A stretch of DNA of 64,000 nt from Acidobacteriota bacterium (GTDB lineage Bacteria > Acidobacteriota > Blastocatellia > Chloracidobacteriales > Chloracidobacteriaceae). The position numbers and the translations under genes are program-made. Of the stretch, positions 35,396 through 43,495 are shown one piece after another. The stretch lies in the NCBI GenBank assembly GCA_016208495.1, contig JACQXX010000045.1:1-64000 (forward strand), written 5' to 3'. The notes below the pieces were generated by a model. It saw only the letters and a program-made list of their open reading frames with translations. It did no database searches and was not told the origin of the DNA. Position 1 is the first letter of the stretch. Each line of letters starts with the position of its first letter.

Positions 35396-35769
35396 AATCG
35401 GGCTCCTCATCCAGAAGTTCCTGTGTGTCTATCACTATTGTTTCAGCATCGCTGCTGTATGTTTGCGGCGATTTGACACAGGGGGATTTTGAATCGTTGC
35501 CTGACTTTTTTATAAATTATTGTGAATAAAGAGGTTATGCACGAAAAGGTATGTGCTGGTAATTTGAGGTCACGAAATCGTGTACCGCGAGTGGTTCCAG
35601 GGAAGCCTTATTCAACCGCAGAATATGGGAAAAGATGTACCAGGAGAATACATTCAGCCGTGCAGATACAGTGTTTGGGGTCTGTGGTTTGAAGCTCAAT
35701 GGACCGGAAATACCCTGTTCTCTTTGCTGCAAACCACAGCGTTCTTTCCAAATTTTGGTGACTTTGTGG
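35396..35769. other. Intergenic region, no supported gene
   Basis: This 374-base stretch is the upstream region of the GX3 gene. TGTGGTTTG (about 35679) and CAAACCACA (about 35730) could form a stem. A plus-strand reading frame at 35580-35882 lacks a ribosome site and overlaps the next gene, so I do not call it. Confidence 0.4.
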
Positions 35770-37647
35770 TTAAGGTGCATCAAGGATCCATTGACCATCT
35801 GAATCAGGAAAGGGACCCTCTTTTTCTAATTCTGCCAATTCTGAGGTGGCAGTGGTATCGCCCAGTTGGACCCGGGTTTTGAGCAAAAGGTAATAAGTTC
35901 GAGAAAGACGATCAGAACAGGCGGGGCCCGTTCTTGGAGTTTTGGCTCGCAGATCTCGACAATGGTTTGCCAGCGATTGCAGAACCGGAAGTGAGGCTGA
36001 TGGATCCCACCGAACCAGCATCATTGCCATATCACTTCCACGGTCAATCGAACGAGGGGTCATGTTCAGGGTATTGCCTGCCAGGTCAATTGCCCGCTGG
36101 CTCATGAGTTCAGTGATGGTTGGGTTCACCTTTGAGCGCAAGGGATCTCCACACAAACCCTGAGGTTGATTTGGTTGACACCCTTCGCCAGGTGTTGCGG
36201 TCCCAATCATCGAGCCAGGGATATAACTCTTCTCGCCAGCCGGTTTGACAATTTTGGAAGCGGCGATAAGCCACTGGGTATCCTCAATCGTCGGATCCAT
36301 CAGCACCTGGTACCACCGCTCGACAAGCGGGATTCCGTGATATTTCGTCCAGTAGTCGCGCATTTGCCTGACAATTTCTTGTCGCTGTTCCTGGCTTCGT
36401 CTGGAAAGATTGTCGCTGCTTCGGTTTGGACTAAAGAAAGAAGTTTGCAAAATTGCGGTGAGGGCGGTATAGGCTGCTTCGTGTACCCTCAGGACGGCTC
36501 GATCAGGCATGAAATCACGGTGAAAATGAACAGAACGAGTCAGCCGGTTATCAAATGCAAACGTGTCGAGGAGAAGGGGAACCGCTTCCTCTCCCCGTGC
36601 AATCAAGGCTTGAACGATTGGATCATCGGCTAAATTGACTCCTCCAGGTTGTCCCCACTGGCGGGCATTCACTTGATCCAGGTTTTTGATAAGGGTTGCA
36701 ATGGGTGCCGGGTTATTTTCAGATACTTGTGGTTCTGTCTGGGAGAAGGTGGTGTCTGTAATTTGTGCTCGGGCGCGACGTTCCTGATCAGCCAGCAATT
36801 CAGAGAGGTTCCACACAAAATGAAGGTATGGCATTGGGGTCTGAAGGTGAACCTTGGGAGGGGCCTCGGGACGTTGAAACCCACGCCGTTCAGCCTCAGC
36901 TTCGATAAGCCGATTGACACGAGCCAGCATTTGAAATCGTTCAAGTGCAGTTTGGTCATCGCCCACCATGTGGGCACATAAGCCCCGATCATAGAGCGAA
37001 TATGCCCAGGTTCGGGCTAATTCAAGATATGGATCAGGCGGCTTGAGATTGGAAAGACGGCGCGGCGTGAGAGAGATTTCCCATGCCCGGCGCGCTAAAT
37101 CCACTTCACCAAGCCGAAGCAACAAGCAGACTTTGAGGGTTGAACACGTTCGGTGGGAAATTTCAAATGCCTGAGTGATCTTGTGGAATGAACATTCTTC
37201 AATGCCATCCCAATTCGTTTCGCTAAGAAACCGGTTGACCTTCCCGATATGTTCGATGTCGTGCTTGAGGTCCACTTTCTTCCCGACGGAGACTGCCGAA
37301 TAAATCAATCCATCCCAGCAAACAACCTGCTGAGACGGTTGGTTTTCATTGGAAACGGGTTGAACAAAACCATGAACCTGGATTGTTCGCTCTTCCCCCC
37401 ATACATTCCGGGCTTTTATTTCAACTTCACGGTACTCGCACCCACGTGGATCCCCAAGCCCCTGTTCAAATAGAGTATTTGTTGCTGAAGTGAGAATTTC
37501 GGGAAAGGCAAGTTGAGGGTTTTCTTCCTGGTACGAATAGGTTGTATCCCGGTAGAGCAGACTGGGATATCCAAAAAACAAACCTGCGATAGCAAGTCCA
37601 ATAAATGCAACGATGAAAGCAACACGATACGGACGGCGAATATTCAT
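35770..37647 (-). CDS. Membrane-anchored hypothetical protein with HEAT-like region
   Basis: A 625-residue protein from ATG 37647 (AAGGAG nine bases upstream; an ATG at 37668 is in frame). One membrane helix (about 8-30) anchors a large extracytoplasmic part. The segment with ARGEEAVPLLLDTF and RSVHFHRDFMPDRAVLRVHEAAYTAL matches, by eye, a type of uncharacterised protein common in Planctomycetes, Verrucomicrobia and Acidobacteriota. Many Cys residues (for example in GCEYREVEI, EECSFH, RTCSTLKVC) suggest disulfides. No enzyme motif is visible and the partner is unknown. Confidence 0.65.
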   Translation of the reverse strand: MNIRRPYRVAFIVAFIGLAIAGLFFGYPSLLYRDTTYSYQEENPQLAFPEILTSATNTLFEQGLGDPRGCEYREVEIKARNVWGEERTIQVHGFVQPVSNENQPSQQVVCWDGLIYSAVSVGKKVDLKHDIEHIGKVNRFLSETNWDGIEECSFHKITQAFEISHRTCSTLKVCLLLRLGEVDLARRAWEISLTPRRLSNLKPPDPYLELARTWAYSLYDRGLCAHMVGDDQTALERFQMLARVNRLIEAEAERRGFQRPEAPPKVHLQTPMPYLHFVWNLSELLADQERRARAQITDTTFSQTEPQVSENNPAPIATLIKNLDQVNARQWGQPGGVNLADDPIVQALIARGEEAVPLLLDTFAFDNRLTRSVHFHRDFMPDRAVLRVHEAAYTALTAILQTSFFSPNRSSDNLSRRSQEQRQEIVRQMRDYWTKYHGIPLVERWYQVLMDPTIEDTQWLIAASKIVKPAGEKSYIPGSMIGTATPGEGCQPNQPQGLCGDPLRSKVNPTITELMSQRAIDLAGNTLNMTPRSIDRGSDMAMMLVRWDPSASLPVLQSLANHCRDLRAKTPRTGPACSDRLSRTYYLLLKTRVQLGDTTATSELAELEKEGPFPDSDGQWILDAP

Positions 37648-37908
37648 GGGCTCATTCTCCTTGAACACCAGATTGAAGTGAGGTTTAAAACTATCAAGGC
37701 GTGCGGGAGAGGTGGTTGTTTTGTCATCAACAAAACATTACCGTCGTGAGAGCAATCCCTGTTCCACTGAGCCATCATCGGTGAAAGACAGCATTTTCCC
37801 TGATTTTGCTTGAATTCAGTGCGAGGAACCCCGACTTTCAAACAATGGGTGAGAGAGCAGTTTCAATTTTTGTTTGATGAAGGAGACAAAAAATGGGAAT
37901 GGTGAGGT

Positions 37909-38844
37909 TTATTTGAATTCTCGCCGCAGATATCCGATCAGGTCGGAAAAACTCGTGCCATGAAAGTGATGGGGAAAATGGGCGCGGATATCAGGATCCT
38001 CAAAGGCGGCCCCACCAATAATGATCCGAGTTCCCAGGGCTTCGGCCCGTTCCCAGCAAACTTTATAATCACGCCGCAAATGTTCCAAATTAGACAAAAT
38101 CGTGGCTGATAAACACAGAATCGCTGGTTGAAACCGGTTGAGCGCATCAGAAATTGAGTGAACCGGGGTATTGGCCCCGGCCACAATCACCCGCCAGCCA
38201 TCAGATTCAAGCGTTTGGGTCAGCCAGTGAAGTGCAATTTCGTGGAAATCGCCTTCAAGACAGGCACACAATGCTGACTTCCCATGTTCGGATTTGTGTG
38301 GCACCAGGTAATGTAAATATCTGGTGGCTGAAAGAGTTACTTGAGATGCCAGGTGTTCTTCATAGACCTGCAATTCGCCCCGTTGCCACAACCATCCGAT
38401 CTGGTGCATGACCGGGGTAATCACTTTTTCCTTGATATCCAGAATTGAATAGCCTTGCAGGTACAACCGTTGGAGAAAAATCTCAGCCAGTTTCTGACTT
38501 CCCTGAATTGCCAGTTCGAAATAGATCTGCTGGAGTGTTTTGAGTGGCGTGAACTCAGTCACCGTTTCAACTTGCTCAAGTAATTGTTGTTCCCGGCCAA
38601 AGTGATTTTCCTGAGCCTGGGCGGGCTCAGCAGCCACCAGTGACGGGATCGAGAACGAGAAGAGGTTGGATGACTTCAGGTGATTTTGTTCCTGAAATGC
38701 CATCAGAGCTTCCATTTGAAATCGGCGGTGCCCCCCAGGTGTCCGGATACACTCCAGCTTCCCACTGTCAGCCCACCGTTTAATCGTGGATTCACTGACA
38801 TTCCACATTTGAGAAACTTCCGCAGTTGAATAGGCACGCGTCAT
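37909..38844 (-). CDS. carH: CarH-type B12-dependent photoreceptor repressor
   Basis: A 311-residue protein. Residues 1-60 are a MerR-type helix-turn-helix (YSTAEVSQMWNVSESTIKRW...PGGHRRF). After a linker comes a four-helix light-sensing domain and a B12-binding Rossmann domain (about 188-308). The CarH signature W-x9-EH is present exactly: Trp153, Glu163, His164. The lower axial His201 lies in GDFHEIA, where the usual DxHxxG Gly is Ala. In CarH, adenosylcobalamin drives tetramerisation and DNA binding in the dark; light breaks the Co-C bond and releases DNA, so carotenoid genes are induced. The divergent neighbour encodes a polyprenyl synthase, a typical target. Repeated GGTCGTTTT sites lie in the shared upstream region. 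Confidence 0.85.
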   Translation of the reverse strand: MTRAYSTAEVSQMWNVSESTIKRWADSGKLECIRTPGGHRRFQMEALMAFQEQNHLKSSNLFSFSIPSLVAAEPAQAQENHFGREQQLLEQVETVTEFTPLKTLQQIYFELAIQGSQKLAEIFLQRLYLQGYSILDIKEKVITPVMHQIGWLWQRGELQVYEEHLASQVTLSATRYLHYLVPHKSEHGKSALCACLEGDFHEIALHWLTQTLESDGWRVIVAGANTPVHSISDALNRFQPAILCLSATILSNLEHLRRDYKVCWERAEALGTRIIIGGAAFEDPDIRAHFPHHFHGTSFSDLIGYLRREFK

Positions 38845-38917
38845 AGATCACCATCTTCAGGATTTGAGGAAAAACGAACCACTTGCTCCATTTCGGTATC
38901 GCCCAATAGGAAATGAT

Positions 38918-38948
38918 GGTCGTTTTGGTCGTTTTCGTTGGTCGAATT
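38918..38948. promoter_or_regulatory. Candidate CarH operator, tandem GGTCGTTTT sites
   Basis: GGTCGTTTT occurs at 38918-38926 and 38927-38935, and the variant GGTCGAATT at 38940-38948. The same 9-mer recurs at 39102-39110 inside a promoter spacer, and TGTCGTTTT at 39037-39045. Nothing else in the window has this clustering. CarH proteins bind series of direct repeats, so autoregulation is likely; binding here is an inference. Confidence 0.5.
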
Positions 38949-39090
38949 AAACCTACCAGATTCCATTTGGAGGAACAAGATGTTTTATCGGAGAGTAAGT
39001 TGGTTTAAGGCTAATTATTGTTTTTATTAGCTTTACTGTCGTTTTGCTAGAATTTGTAAGGAAGTTAGGATGATTTTAGGGAAAAGAGTG

Positions 39091-39119
39091 TTGACCGATT
39101 TGGTCGTTTTTCGTATAGT
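39091..39119 (+). promoter_or_regulatory. Sigma-70-type promoter of the polyprenyl synthase, with embedded operator copy
   Basis: TTGACC (39091-39096) and TATAGT (39114-39119) are separated by an ideal 17-base spacer. The spacer contains GGTCGTTTT (39102-39110), the same 9-mer found in tandem upstream of carH. A repressor bound here would occlude RNA polymerase. Transcription would start near 39126, leaving a leader of about 290 bases. Confidence 0.65.
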
Positions 39120-39173
39120 CAATTCATTCAATGAGCGATCTTATTGGACAGTGTCTGTAGGGAGTTCATTGCT

Positions 39174-39347
39174 GATTTGGCACATCCTACTTCTGAGTTG
39201 TAGGCTTGGAGGGATCCGGGGGGAAACTTCAGGTCTGCTGCCAACGCTTGGGGGCCTGTAGGGTGTGCCAAATCTATTTTCGGCTCCTGGTGACTGAGCA
39301 AACGACCCTGTGGGCTGGCATGCCATTGATAAATGAGGCGCCGAAAG
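39174..39347 (+). ncRNA. Structured 5' leader of the polyprenyl synthase mRNA
   Basis: GATTTGGCACATCCTAC (39174-39190) pairs with GTAGGGTGTGCCAAATC (39256-39272), one mismatch, enclosing a 65-base internal domain that can fold further. A second stem pairs about 39280-39290 (TTTCGGCTCC) with 39337-39347 (GGCGCCGAAA). I do not recognise the B12 riboswitch box or another known riboswitch consensus. It may be an unnamed cis-regulatory RNA. Confidence 0.45.
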
Positions 39348-39417
39348 CTTGTGCTTGCGAGTGCATCTGGCCCATTGTAGGATGGTGAGAATACATCACC
39401 GAGAAAAGCGGGGGACC

Positions 39418-40419
39418 ATGCGCGAACTTCTTGAAGAGCCGGGAACGATTGCCTTGATGGCAAGGGCAGAAGCCGTAGCCCGAATGATCGACAAAGAAAT
39501 CATCAAAGACATTGCCGAAGTCACACAACCACTTCTATTGGAAGCCACCACCTACCTCTTTAAAAGCGGTGGCAAACGATTACGTCCCTTTCTGGTTATC
39601 ACCTGTGCCGAAGCACTCGGCGGTGTACTGGATGATGCCATTCCGCCAGCCCTGGCCGTTGAGTACCTGCACAATTTATCGTTGATTCACGATGATATGA
39701 TGGATCACAGTGAAAAACGGCATGGTCTCCCAACGCTCCACAGCCAGTTTGGAAATCGAACCTCGCTCCTGGTGGGAGATTTGCTCTACGCCAAAGCGGT
39801 TGAACAGGCGTCTCGGGTTGCCCGGCATGCCATTCGAATGGTTGACGTGCTGGCCAAAGCCGCCAAATTGATGTGTTTAGGGCAATTTGACGACATGAGT
39901 TTTGAGACCCGGATGGAGCTGGAAATCGAAGACTATTTGATTATGGCGTCACGTAAGACATCGGCGCTCTACCGGGCAAGTTGCATCTGCGGTGTTCTGG
40001 CTGGTGATGGAACCGAAGACCAGGTCAACGCCATGGCGGTGTTTGGTGAAAAGATTGGAACGGCGTTCCAGATTTGGGATGATGTGCTGGATCTTCAGGC
40101 TGATCCGCTCCGGTTAGGCAAACCGCTTGGATTGGATATCCGCGACGGGAAAAAGACGTTGATTGTGATTCACTTCCTGAAATATGCCAAATCACCTGAA
40201 CGTGAGCAATTTCTGAAATATCTGGGCAATCCAGGCTTAACTCGTGAATTACCGGAAGCCGTCGCTTTACTTGAAGAGGCTGGTTCAATTGCGTTTGCAC
40301 GTGATATTGCCTGGAATTTGCTTGAAGACGCGAAAAAGCAACTCCATGTCCTGCCAGAATCACCAGCCCGAGACCTCCTTTATCAGTATGCTGATTTTTT
40401 GCTCCAGCGAAATTACTGA
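39418..40419 (+). CDS. Trans-polyprenyl diphosphate synthase (GGPP/octaprenyl-type)
   Basis: A 333-residue isoprenyl synthase. Both Asp-rich motifs are present: DDMMD (92-96) in HNLSLIHDDMMD and DDVLD (221-225) in FQIWDDVLD, together with GGKRLRPFLV and GDLLYAKA. It condenses isopentenyl diphosphate with allylic diphosphates. Product length cannot be set from the sequence alone: octaprenyl-type quinone side-chain synthases and GGPP synthases share these motifs. The CarH regulator next door favours a carotenoid precursor (GGPP) role. ATG 39418 is chosen; TTG at 39349 is in frame but implausible. Confidence 0.9.
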   Translation: MRELLEEPGTIALMARAEAVARMIDKEIIKDIAEVTQPLLLEATTYLFKSGGKRLRPFLVITCAEALGGVLDDAIPPALAVEYLHNLSLIHDDMMDHSEKRHGLPTLHSQFGNRTSLLVGDLLYAKAVEQASRVARHAIRMVDVLAKAAKLMCLGQFDDMSFETRMELEIEDYLIMASRKTSALYRASCICGVLAGDGTEDQVNAMAVFGEKIGTAFQIWDDVLDLQADPLRLGKPLGLDIRDGKKTLIVIHFLKYAKSPEREQFLKYLGNPGLTRELPEAVALLEEAGSIAFARDIAWNLLEDAKKQLHVLPESPARDLLYQYADFLLQRNY

Positions 40420-40609
40420 TTCAGGGCTAAAGAAAACGGGCTGAAAACATCAGGCTGAAGACTCGCAAGCTCGGGGTTGAAGAAAACGGGCTGAAGAAGT
40501 CGGGCTTGGGGCTGAAGAAGTTTGGATTGACTTCATTTTTCATTCTGCATTCCTTTGGTCACTTTCAACCCAGGAATTTGCCTCATAATTCATAATTCAT
40601 AATTCATCT
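40420..40609. repeat. Short direct repeats between polyprenyl synthase and SpoIIM-like genes
   Basis: Units such as GGGCTGAAGAA recur between about 40432 and 40530, with the phrase GAAGACTCGCAAGCTCGGGG (about 40456-40475), whose reverse complement stands near 56157-56177. Nonamers ATAATTCAT repeat three times at about 40584-40606 and run up to the next ATG, which therefore has no visible ribosome site. Confidence 0.65.
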
Positions 40610-41563
40610 ATGGGCCGAGATTTTATTGATCGCAGACAATTAAACTGGAAGCGACTGGAAGAGATGCTGTCTCTGGCCCTGCGTGGTCAACTCAGCCACC
40701 TGCACCGGGAGCAAGTTCGCGAATTCGGTCGTCTCTATCAGCGCACGGCGGCTGATTTTGCGATTGCGCACCAGGAAATCCGGGACAGTCACCTGGTGAA
40801 TTATCTCAATAACCTGGTTGGCCGGGCGCACGGTACCATTTACCGTTCAAAAAGCTCTGGGTTTAAGGAAATTTGGGAATTCTACCGCTATTCCGCGCCG
40901 GCTTTATTTCGAGAAACCTGGCGCTATACCTTTGCGGCGTTCCTGGTCTTTATGGTGGTTGGGGTATTTAGCGGCATCTTTGTCTTTCTGGATGACCAGT
41001 ATTCCCTCCGATTGGCGCCCGACGTTCTGGATATGGTCAAGTCCAAACAAAACTGGACGGAAATGATCAACAGCAACAATCAGGCTGCCTCCTCAATGAT
41101 TTTTACCAATAACGCCAGGGTGGCTGTCTATTCGTTTGCCACCGGCATTTTTCTCGGACTCGGGTCGCTGTACTTTATGGCCACCAACGGCCTGCACATT
41201 GGTGGGATCACGGCCATGTGTATTAAGTACAAATTCACTCCGATTTTGATCTTTATGGCGGCCCATGGTGTGTTTGAGCTTACGGCAATCTTTATTGCCG
41301 GCGGAGCGGGTTTTCTGATAGGTAGCGCATTACTGATGCCCGGCGATTTGAGGCGGGGCGAAGCACTGATCGAACGTGGGATCAAAGCCATTAAATTAAT
41401 GATGATTTGTCTACCGCTTCTGGTGGTGGCAGGTCTGATTGAAGGCTTTCTCTCACCACTCAATATTTCACCCGCTTATAAGCTGGCGGTCTCAGGGGCG
41501 ACGGCACTGTTCCTTGTGGTGTACTTCAGTACGCCAGCTCGCCGTCAAACCCAGGAAAGGTAA
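40610..41563 (+). CDS. Stage II sporulation protein M family (SpoIIM/DUF95) membrane protein
   Basis: A 317-residue protein with a soluble helical N-terminus (about 1-95) and five to six membrane segments (for example YTFAAFLVFMVVGVFSGIF, VAVYSFATGIFLGLGSLYF and LMMICLPLLVVAGLIEGFL). The conserved core NNARVAVYSFATG...HGVFELTAIFIAGGAG is the family signature. In Bacillus SpoIIM works in peptidoglycan remodelling during engulfment; homologues are common in non-sporulating bacteria, usually next to RDD or DUF58 genes, which are missing here. The ferritin-like gene follows after four bases and is probably cotranscribed. The ATG is preceded by nonamer repeats rather than a Shine-Dalgarno sequence. 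Confidence 0.85.
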   Translation: MGRDFIDRRQLNWKRLEEMLSLALRGQLSHLHREQVREFGRLYQRTAADFAIAHQEIRDSHLVNYLNNLVGRAHGTIYRSKSSGFKEIWEFYRYSAPALFRETWRYTFAAFLVFMVVGVFSGIFVFLDDQYSLRLAPDVLDMVKSKQNWTEMINSNNQAASSMIFTNNARVAVYSFATGIFLGLGSLYFMATNGLHIGGITAMCIKYKFTPILIFMAAHGVFELTAIFIAGGAGFLIGSALLMPGDLRRGEALIERGIKAIKLMMICLPLLVVAGLIEGFLSPLNISPAYKLAVSGATALFLVVYFSTPARRQTQER

Positions 41564-41567
41564 TCAT

Positions 41568-42002
41568 ATGGAAGATCTCGATACACCTCAAACGTGCGAA
41601 TTATTAAAGTCAATTATGGAGTATGAATTGGCCGGAGTCGTTCGGTACACGCACTATGCGCTGATGGTCACTGGTCCAAACCGAATTCCAATCGTTCAAT
41701 TTCTCAAAGCCCAGGCCACCGAATCACTGCTCCACGCCCAGACCGCCGGAGAAATCTTGACTGGATTGGAAGGACATCCCAGCCTGCGCATTGCCACCAT
41801 TGAAGAAACCAACCAGCATTCAGTCAAAGACATTCTGTCAGAAAGCCTGGTGCATGAACGAAAAGCGCTTGATCTCTATAAATCGCTGCTTGATGTCGTG
41901 AAAGACCGGAGCGTGTATTTGGAAGAATTTGCCCGCACCATGATCGGGCAGGAAGAAATGCACGTGATTGAACTCCGGAAAATGCTGCGGGATTATGTTT
42001 AG
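41568..42002 (+). CDS. Bacterioferritin-like four-helix protein
   Basis: A 144-residue ferritin-fold protein. Diiron-type residues can be seen in four helices: Glu in IMEYELAGVVRYTHY, Glu/His in ATESLLHAQTAGEIL, Glu in LVHERKALDLY and Glu/His in IGQEEMHVIELRKML. Such proteins oxidise and store iron or act as a ferroxidase-like enzyme. The Met heme ligand of true bacterioferritin cannot be placed with certainty. The start ATG at 41568 has AGGAAAGG upstream and lies four bases after the SpoIIM-family stop, which indicates an operon. Confidence 0.82.
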   Translation: MEDLDTPQTCELLKSIMEYELAGVVRYTHYALMVTGPNRIPIVQFLKAQATESLLHAQTAGEILTGLEGHPSLRIATIEETNQHSVKDILSESLVHERKALDLYKSLLDVVKDRSVYLEEFARTMIGQEEMHVIELRKMLRDYV

Positions 42003-42005
42003 TGG

Positions 42006-42041
42006 GTCAGTAGTCAGTAGTCAGTAGTCAAGTGTTGGGAA
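42006..42041. repeat. Heptamer array GTCAGTA, left flank of the four-helix-bundle gene
   Basis: Three GTCAGTA heptamers (42006-42026) run into AGTGTTGGGA. The reverse complement of this arrangement, TCCCAACACTC followed by the CTACTGA array, stands at 42629-42719. The pair therefore brackets the gene at 42110-42535 as inverted repeats. Confidence 0.85.
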
Positions 42042-42109
42042 GGTCGAATACAATTTCAAGTGTATTTTGTTTTAATGCTCTAGTTTATGAGATTTTCTTT
42101 CAGAGAAGC

Positions 42110-42535
42110 TCAGTCATCAATGATATTAGATTTTGACTGCTGACTATTGATCAGACTCTCTTGACTGTTAACTGAAGAGGTTCCTATTGACCGCAGGTAT
42201 CCATTTAATAACGGTCCAAGATTCTCGACTAATTTTCTTAACTCTTGAATTTCCTGGGAAGTTAAAAGGTTCCGCTTAAAGGCCCGGCGTAACCAATGTT
42301 GGGTTTCATTGGGTGAGCCCCGTGCAATTTTAATAAATCGCCGATTGTCCTGATAGGACCCACGCCCACACCCTTCCGCAATATTTGCACCAATACTGTC
42401 AGCCGCACGGACAAGCTGATTTCCGATGGTGGCCTTCGTAAAAGGCTCCCATTGGCTAACGATTTCCCAAATAACATCGGCAAATAATTCGGCTACCTGA
42501 TAGACCCGAAGTCTTTCAAAATTTGGTTTACTCAT
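42110..42535 (-). CDS. Four-helix-bundle protein (S23/rRNA-intervening-sequence family)
   Basis: A 141-residue protein of the family first found in insertions within 23S rRNA genes. The hallmarks are the N-terminal F..LRVYQVAELFADVIW, the central QLVRAADSIGANIAEGCGRGS and the C-terminal helix with EIQELRKLVENLGPLLNGYLRS. The last 25 residues (Ser/Asn/Gln-rich) run into repeat-derived sequence. The molecular role is unknown; members form pentamers of four-helix bundles and also occur near diversity-generating retroelements. No rRNA and no reverse transcriptase are in this window. It lies between inverted heptamer arrays, so it looks like a cassette. Confidence 0.88.
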   Translation of the reverse strand: MSKPNFERLRVYQVAELFADVIWEIVSQWEPFTKATIGNQLVRAADSIGANIAEGCGRGSYQDNRRFIKIARGSPNETQHWLRRAFKRNLLTSQEIQELRKLVENLGPLLNGYLRSIGTSSVNSQESLINSQQSKSNIIDD

Positions 42536-42628
42536 TGGTTAATCCTTCATTTAAATTCGATTGAATTTGCAGTAATGAAAGAATAACCGTCAAATTTCGT
42601 GCCAAACACACTTGACACTAATTTCAAA

Positions 42629-42719
42629 ATCCCAACACTCGACTACTGACTACTGACTACTGACTACTGACTACTGACTACTGACTACTGACTACTGACT
42701 ACTGACTACTGACTACTGA
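42629..42719. repeat. Heptamer array CTACTGA, eleven copies
   Basis: About eleven units of the heptamer fill 42641-42719 after TCCCAACACTC. The Nudix gene on the minus strand ends inside the array: its TAG stop at 42713-42715 is part of a unit. The same heptamer is used at 42006 and 55972. Confidence 0.92.
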
Positions 42720-43276
42720 TTCTTCCTCCACAACTCCAGGTAGTAAAAAGCCACAATCACCAGCGCGTGGGTGATGGCTCCAGAGTGGATCAATTCTGGA
42801 ATTTCCTCCAACGGCACCAGTTTCATCGCAATATCTTCGGTCCCATCCATTGACGGTGTCTGAACCTGCCTGACATTCCTTGCCAAAATCGAATAACACA
42901 CATTGTTCTGGATCGCCGGATTCGGGAAGTGCCTGCCAATGATCGTGATTTCATCGGCGCGGTAGCCGGTTTCTTCAAGCAGTTCGCGGGCGGCGGCAGC
43001 TTCGGGTGACGGGTCTTCGGGGTCAATCATGCCGCCGGGGATTTCGAGGGCGACCTGCTCGATGCCATGACGAAATTGTTCAATTAAGAGAACTTTTCCA
43101 TCAGGTGTAATTGGAATCACATTGACCCAGTTGGCCGGGTGGATCACAAAAAAGGAATGGGCTTTTTCATCCGGTTCACCAGGAGCGCAGACACGGTCAC
43201 GGTTGACCGTAAAGACTTTACAATCAGCAATTTGTTCAGTGGAGAGTTTTCTCCAGGGCAGAATTTCACGGGACAT
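42713..43276 (-). CDS. Nudix hydrolase, ADP-ribose pyrophosphatase type
   Basis: A 187-residue protein with a Nudix box at residues 81-105 (GGMIDPEDPSP then REL.EETGY). The preceding strands NWVNVIPITPDGKVLLIEQFRHG and the extended N-terminal beta region are typical of the ADP-ribose pyrophosphatase (NudF-like) group, which hydrolyses nucleoside diphosphate sugars. The substrate cannot be fixed by sequence reading. The stop codon is provided by the heptamer array. Confidence 0.9.
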   Translation of the reverse strand: MSREILPWRKLSTEQIADCKVFTVNRDRVCAPGEPDEKAHSFFVIHPANWVNVIPITPDGKVLLIEQFRHGIEQVALEIPGGMIDPEDPSPEAAAARELLEETGYRADEITIIGRHFPNPAIQNNVCYSILARNVRQVQTPSMDGTEDIAMKLVPLEEIPELIHSGAITHALVIVAFYYLELWRKNQ

Positions 43277-43495
43277 AGGCGATGGTTAAAGAACTGGTGT
43301 GAGAGGTGTGTTGGGTGAAAGGCTGAGAACCGGGTGTGTCGGGACCGGGCACACTTCGACGCGACTCAGGCGGGGCTCCTCAGCAATCGCAACGGGGTTT
43401 GATTGAAGAAAAGAGCGGGATTGGGGAAGGGGTCAACTGGAGGTTGATGGGATTCGTCAACGGAAATCAGCGGATCGCTTCCTCGCAGGCTCTGG
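43277..43495. other. Intergenic region, no supported gene
   Basis: Upstream region of the Nudix gene and downstream region of the small gene at 43496. No clear hairpin, repeat or coding signal is visible. Confidence 0.35.

Noticed and set aside
35580-35882. 100-residue plus-strand frame
   Set aside because: No ribosome site, no family resemblance, and it runs into the oppositely oriented gene at 35770.
39174-39347. Cobalamin riboswitch in the polyprenyl synthase leader
   Set aside because: The conserved B12 box and the core consensus cannot be found; the B12 link comes from CarH only.
42110-42535. Part of a diversity-generating retroelement
   Set aside because: Four-helix-bundle accessory proteins occur in such elements, but no reverse transcriptase or template/variable repeat pair is present in the window.
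42641-42719. CRISPR array
   Set aside because: The repeat unit is 7 bp and directly tandem with no spacers; no cas genes are present.
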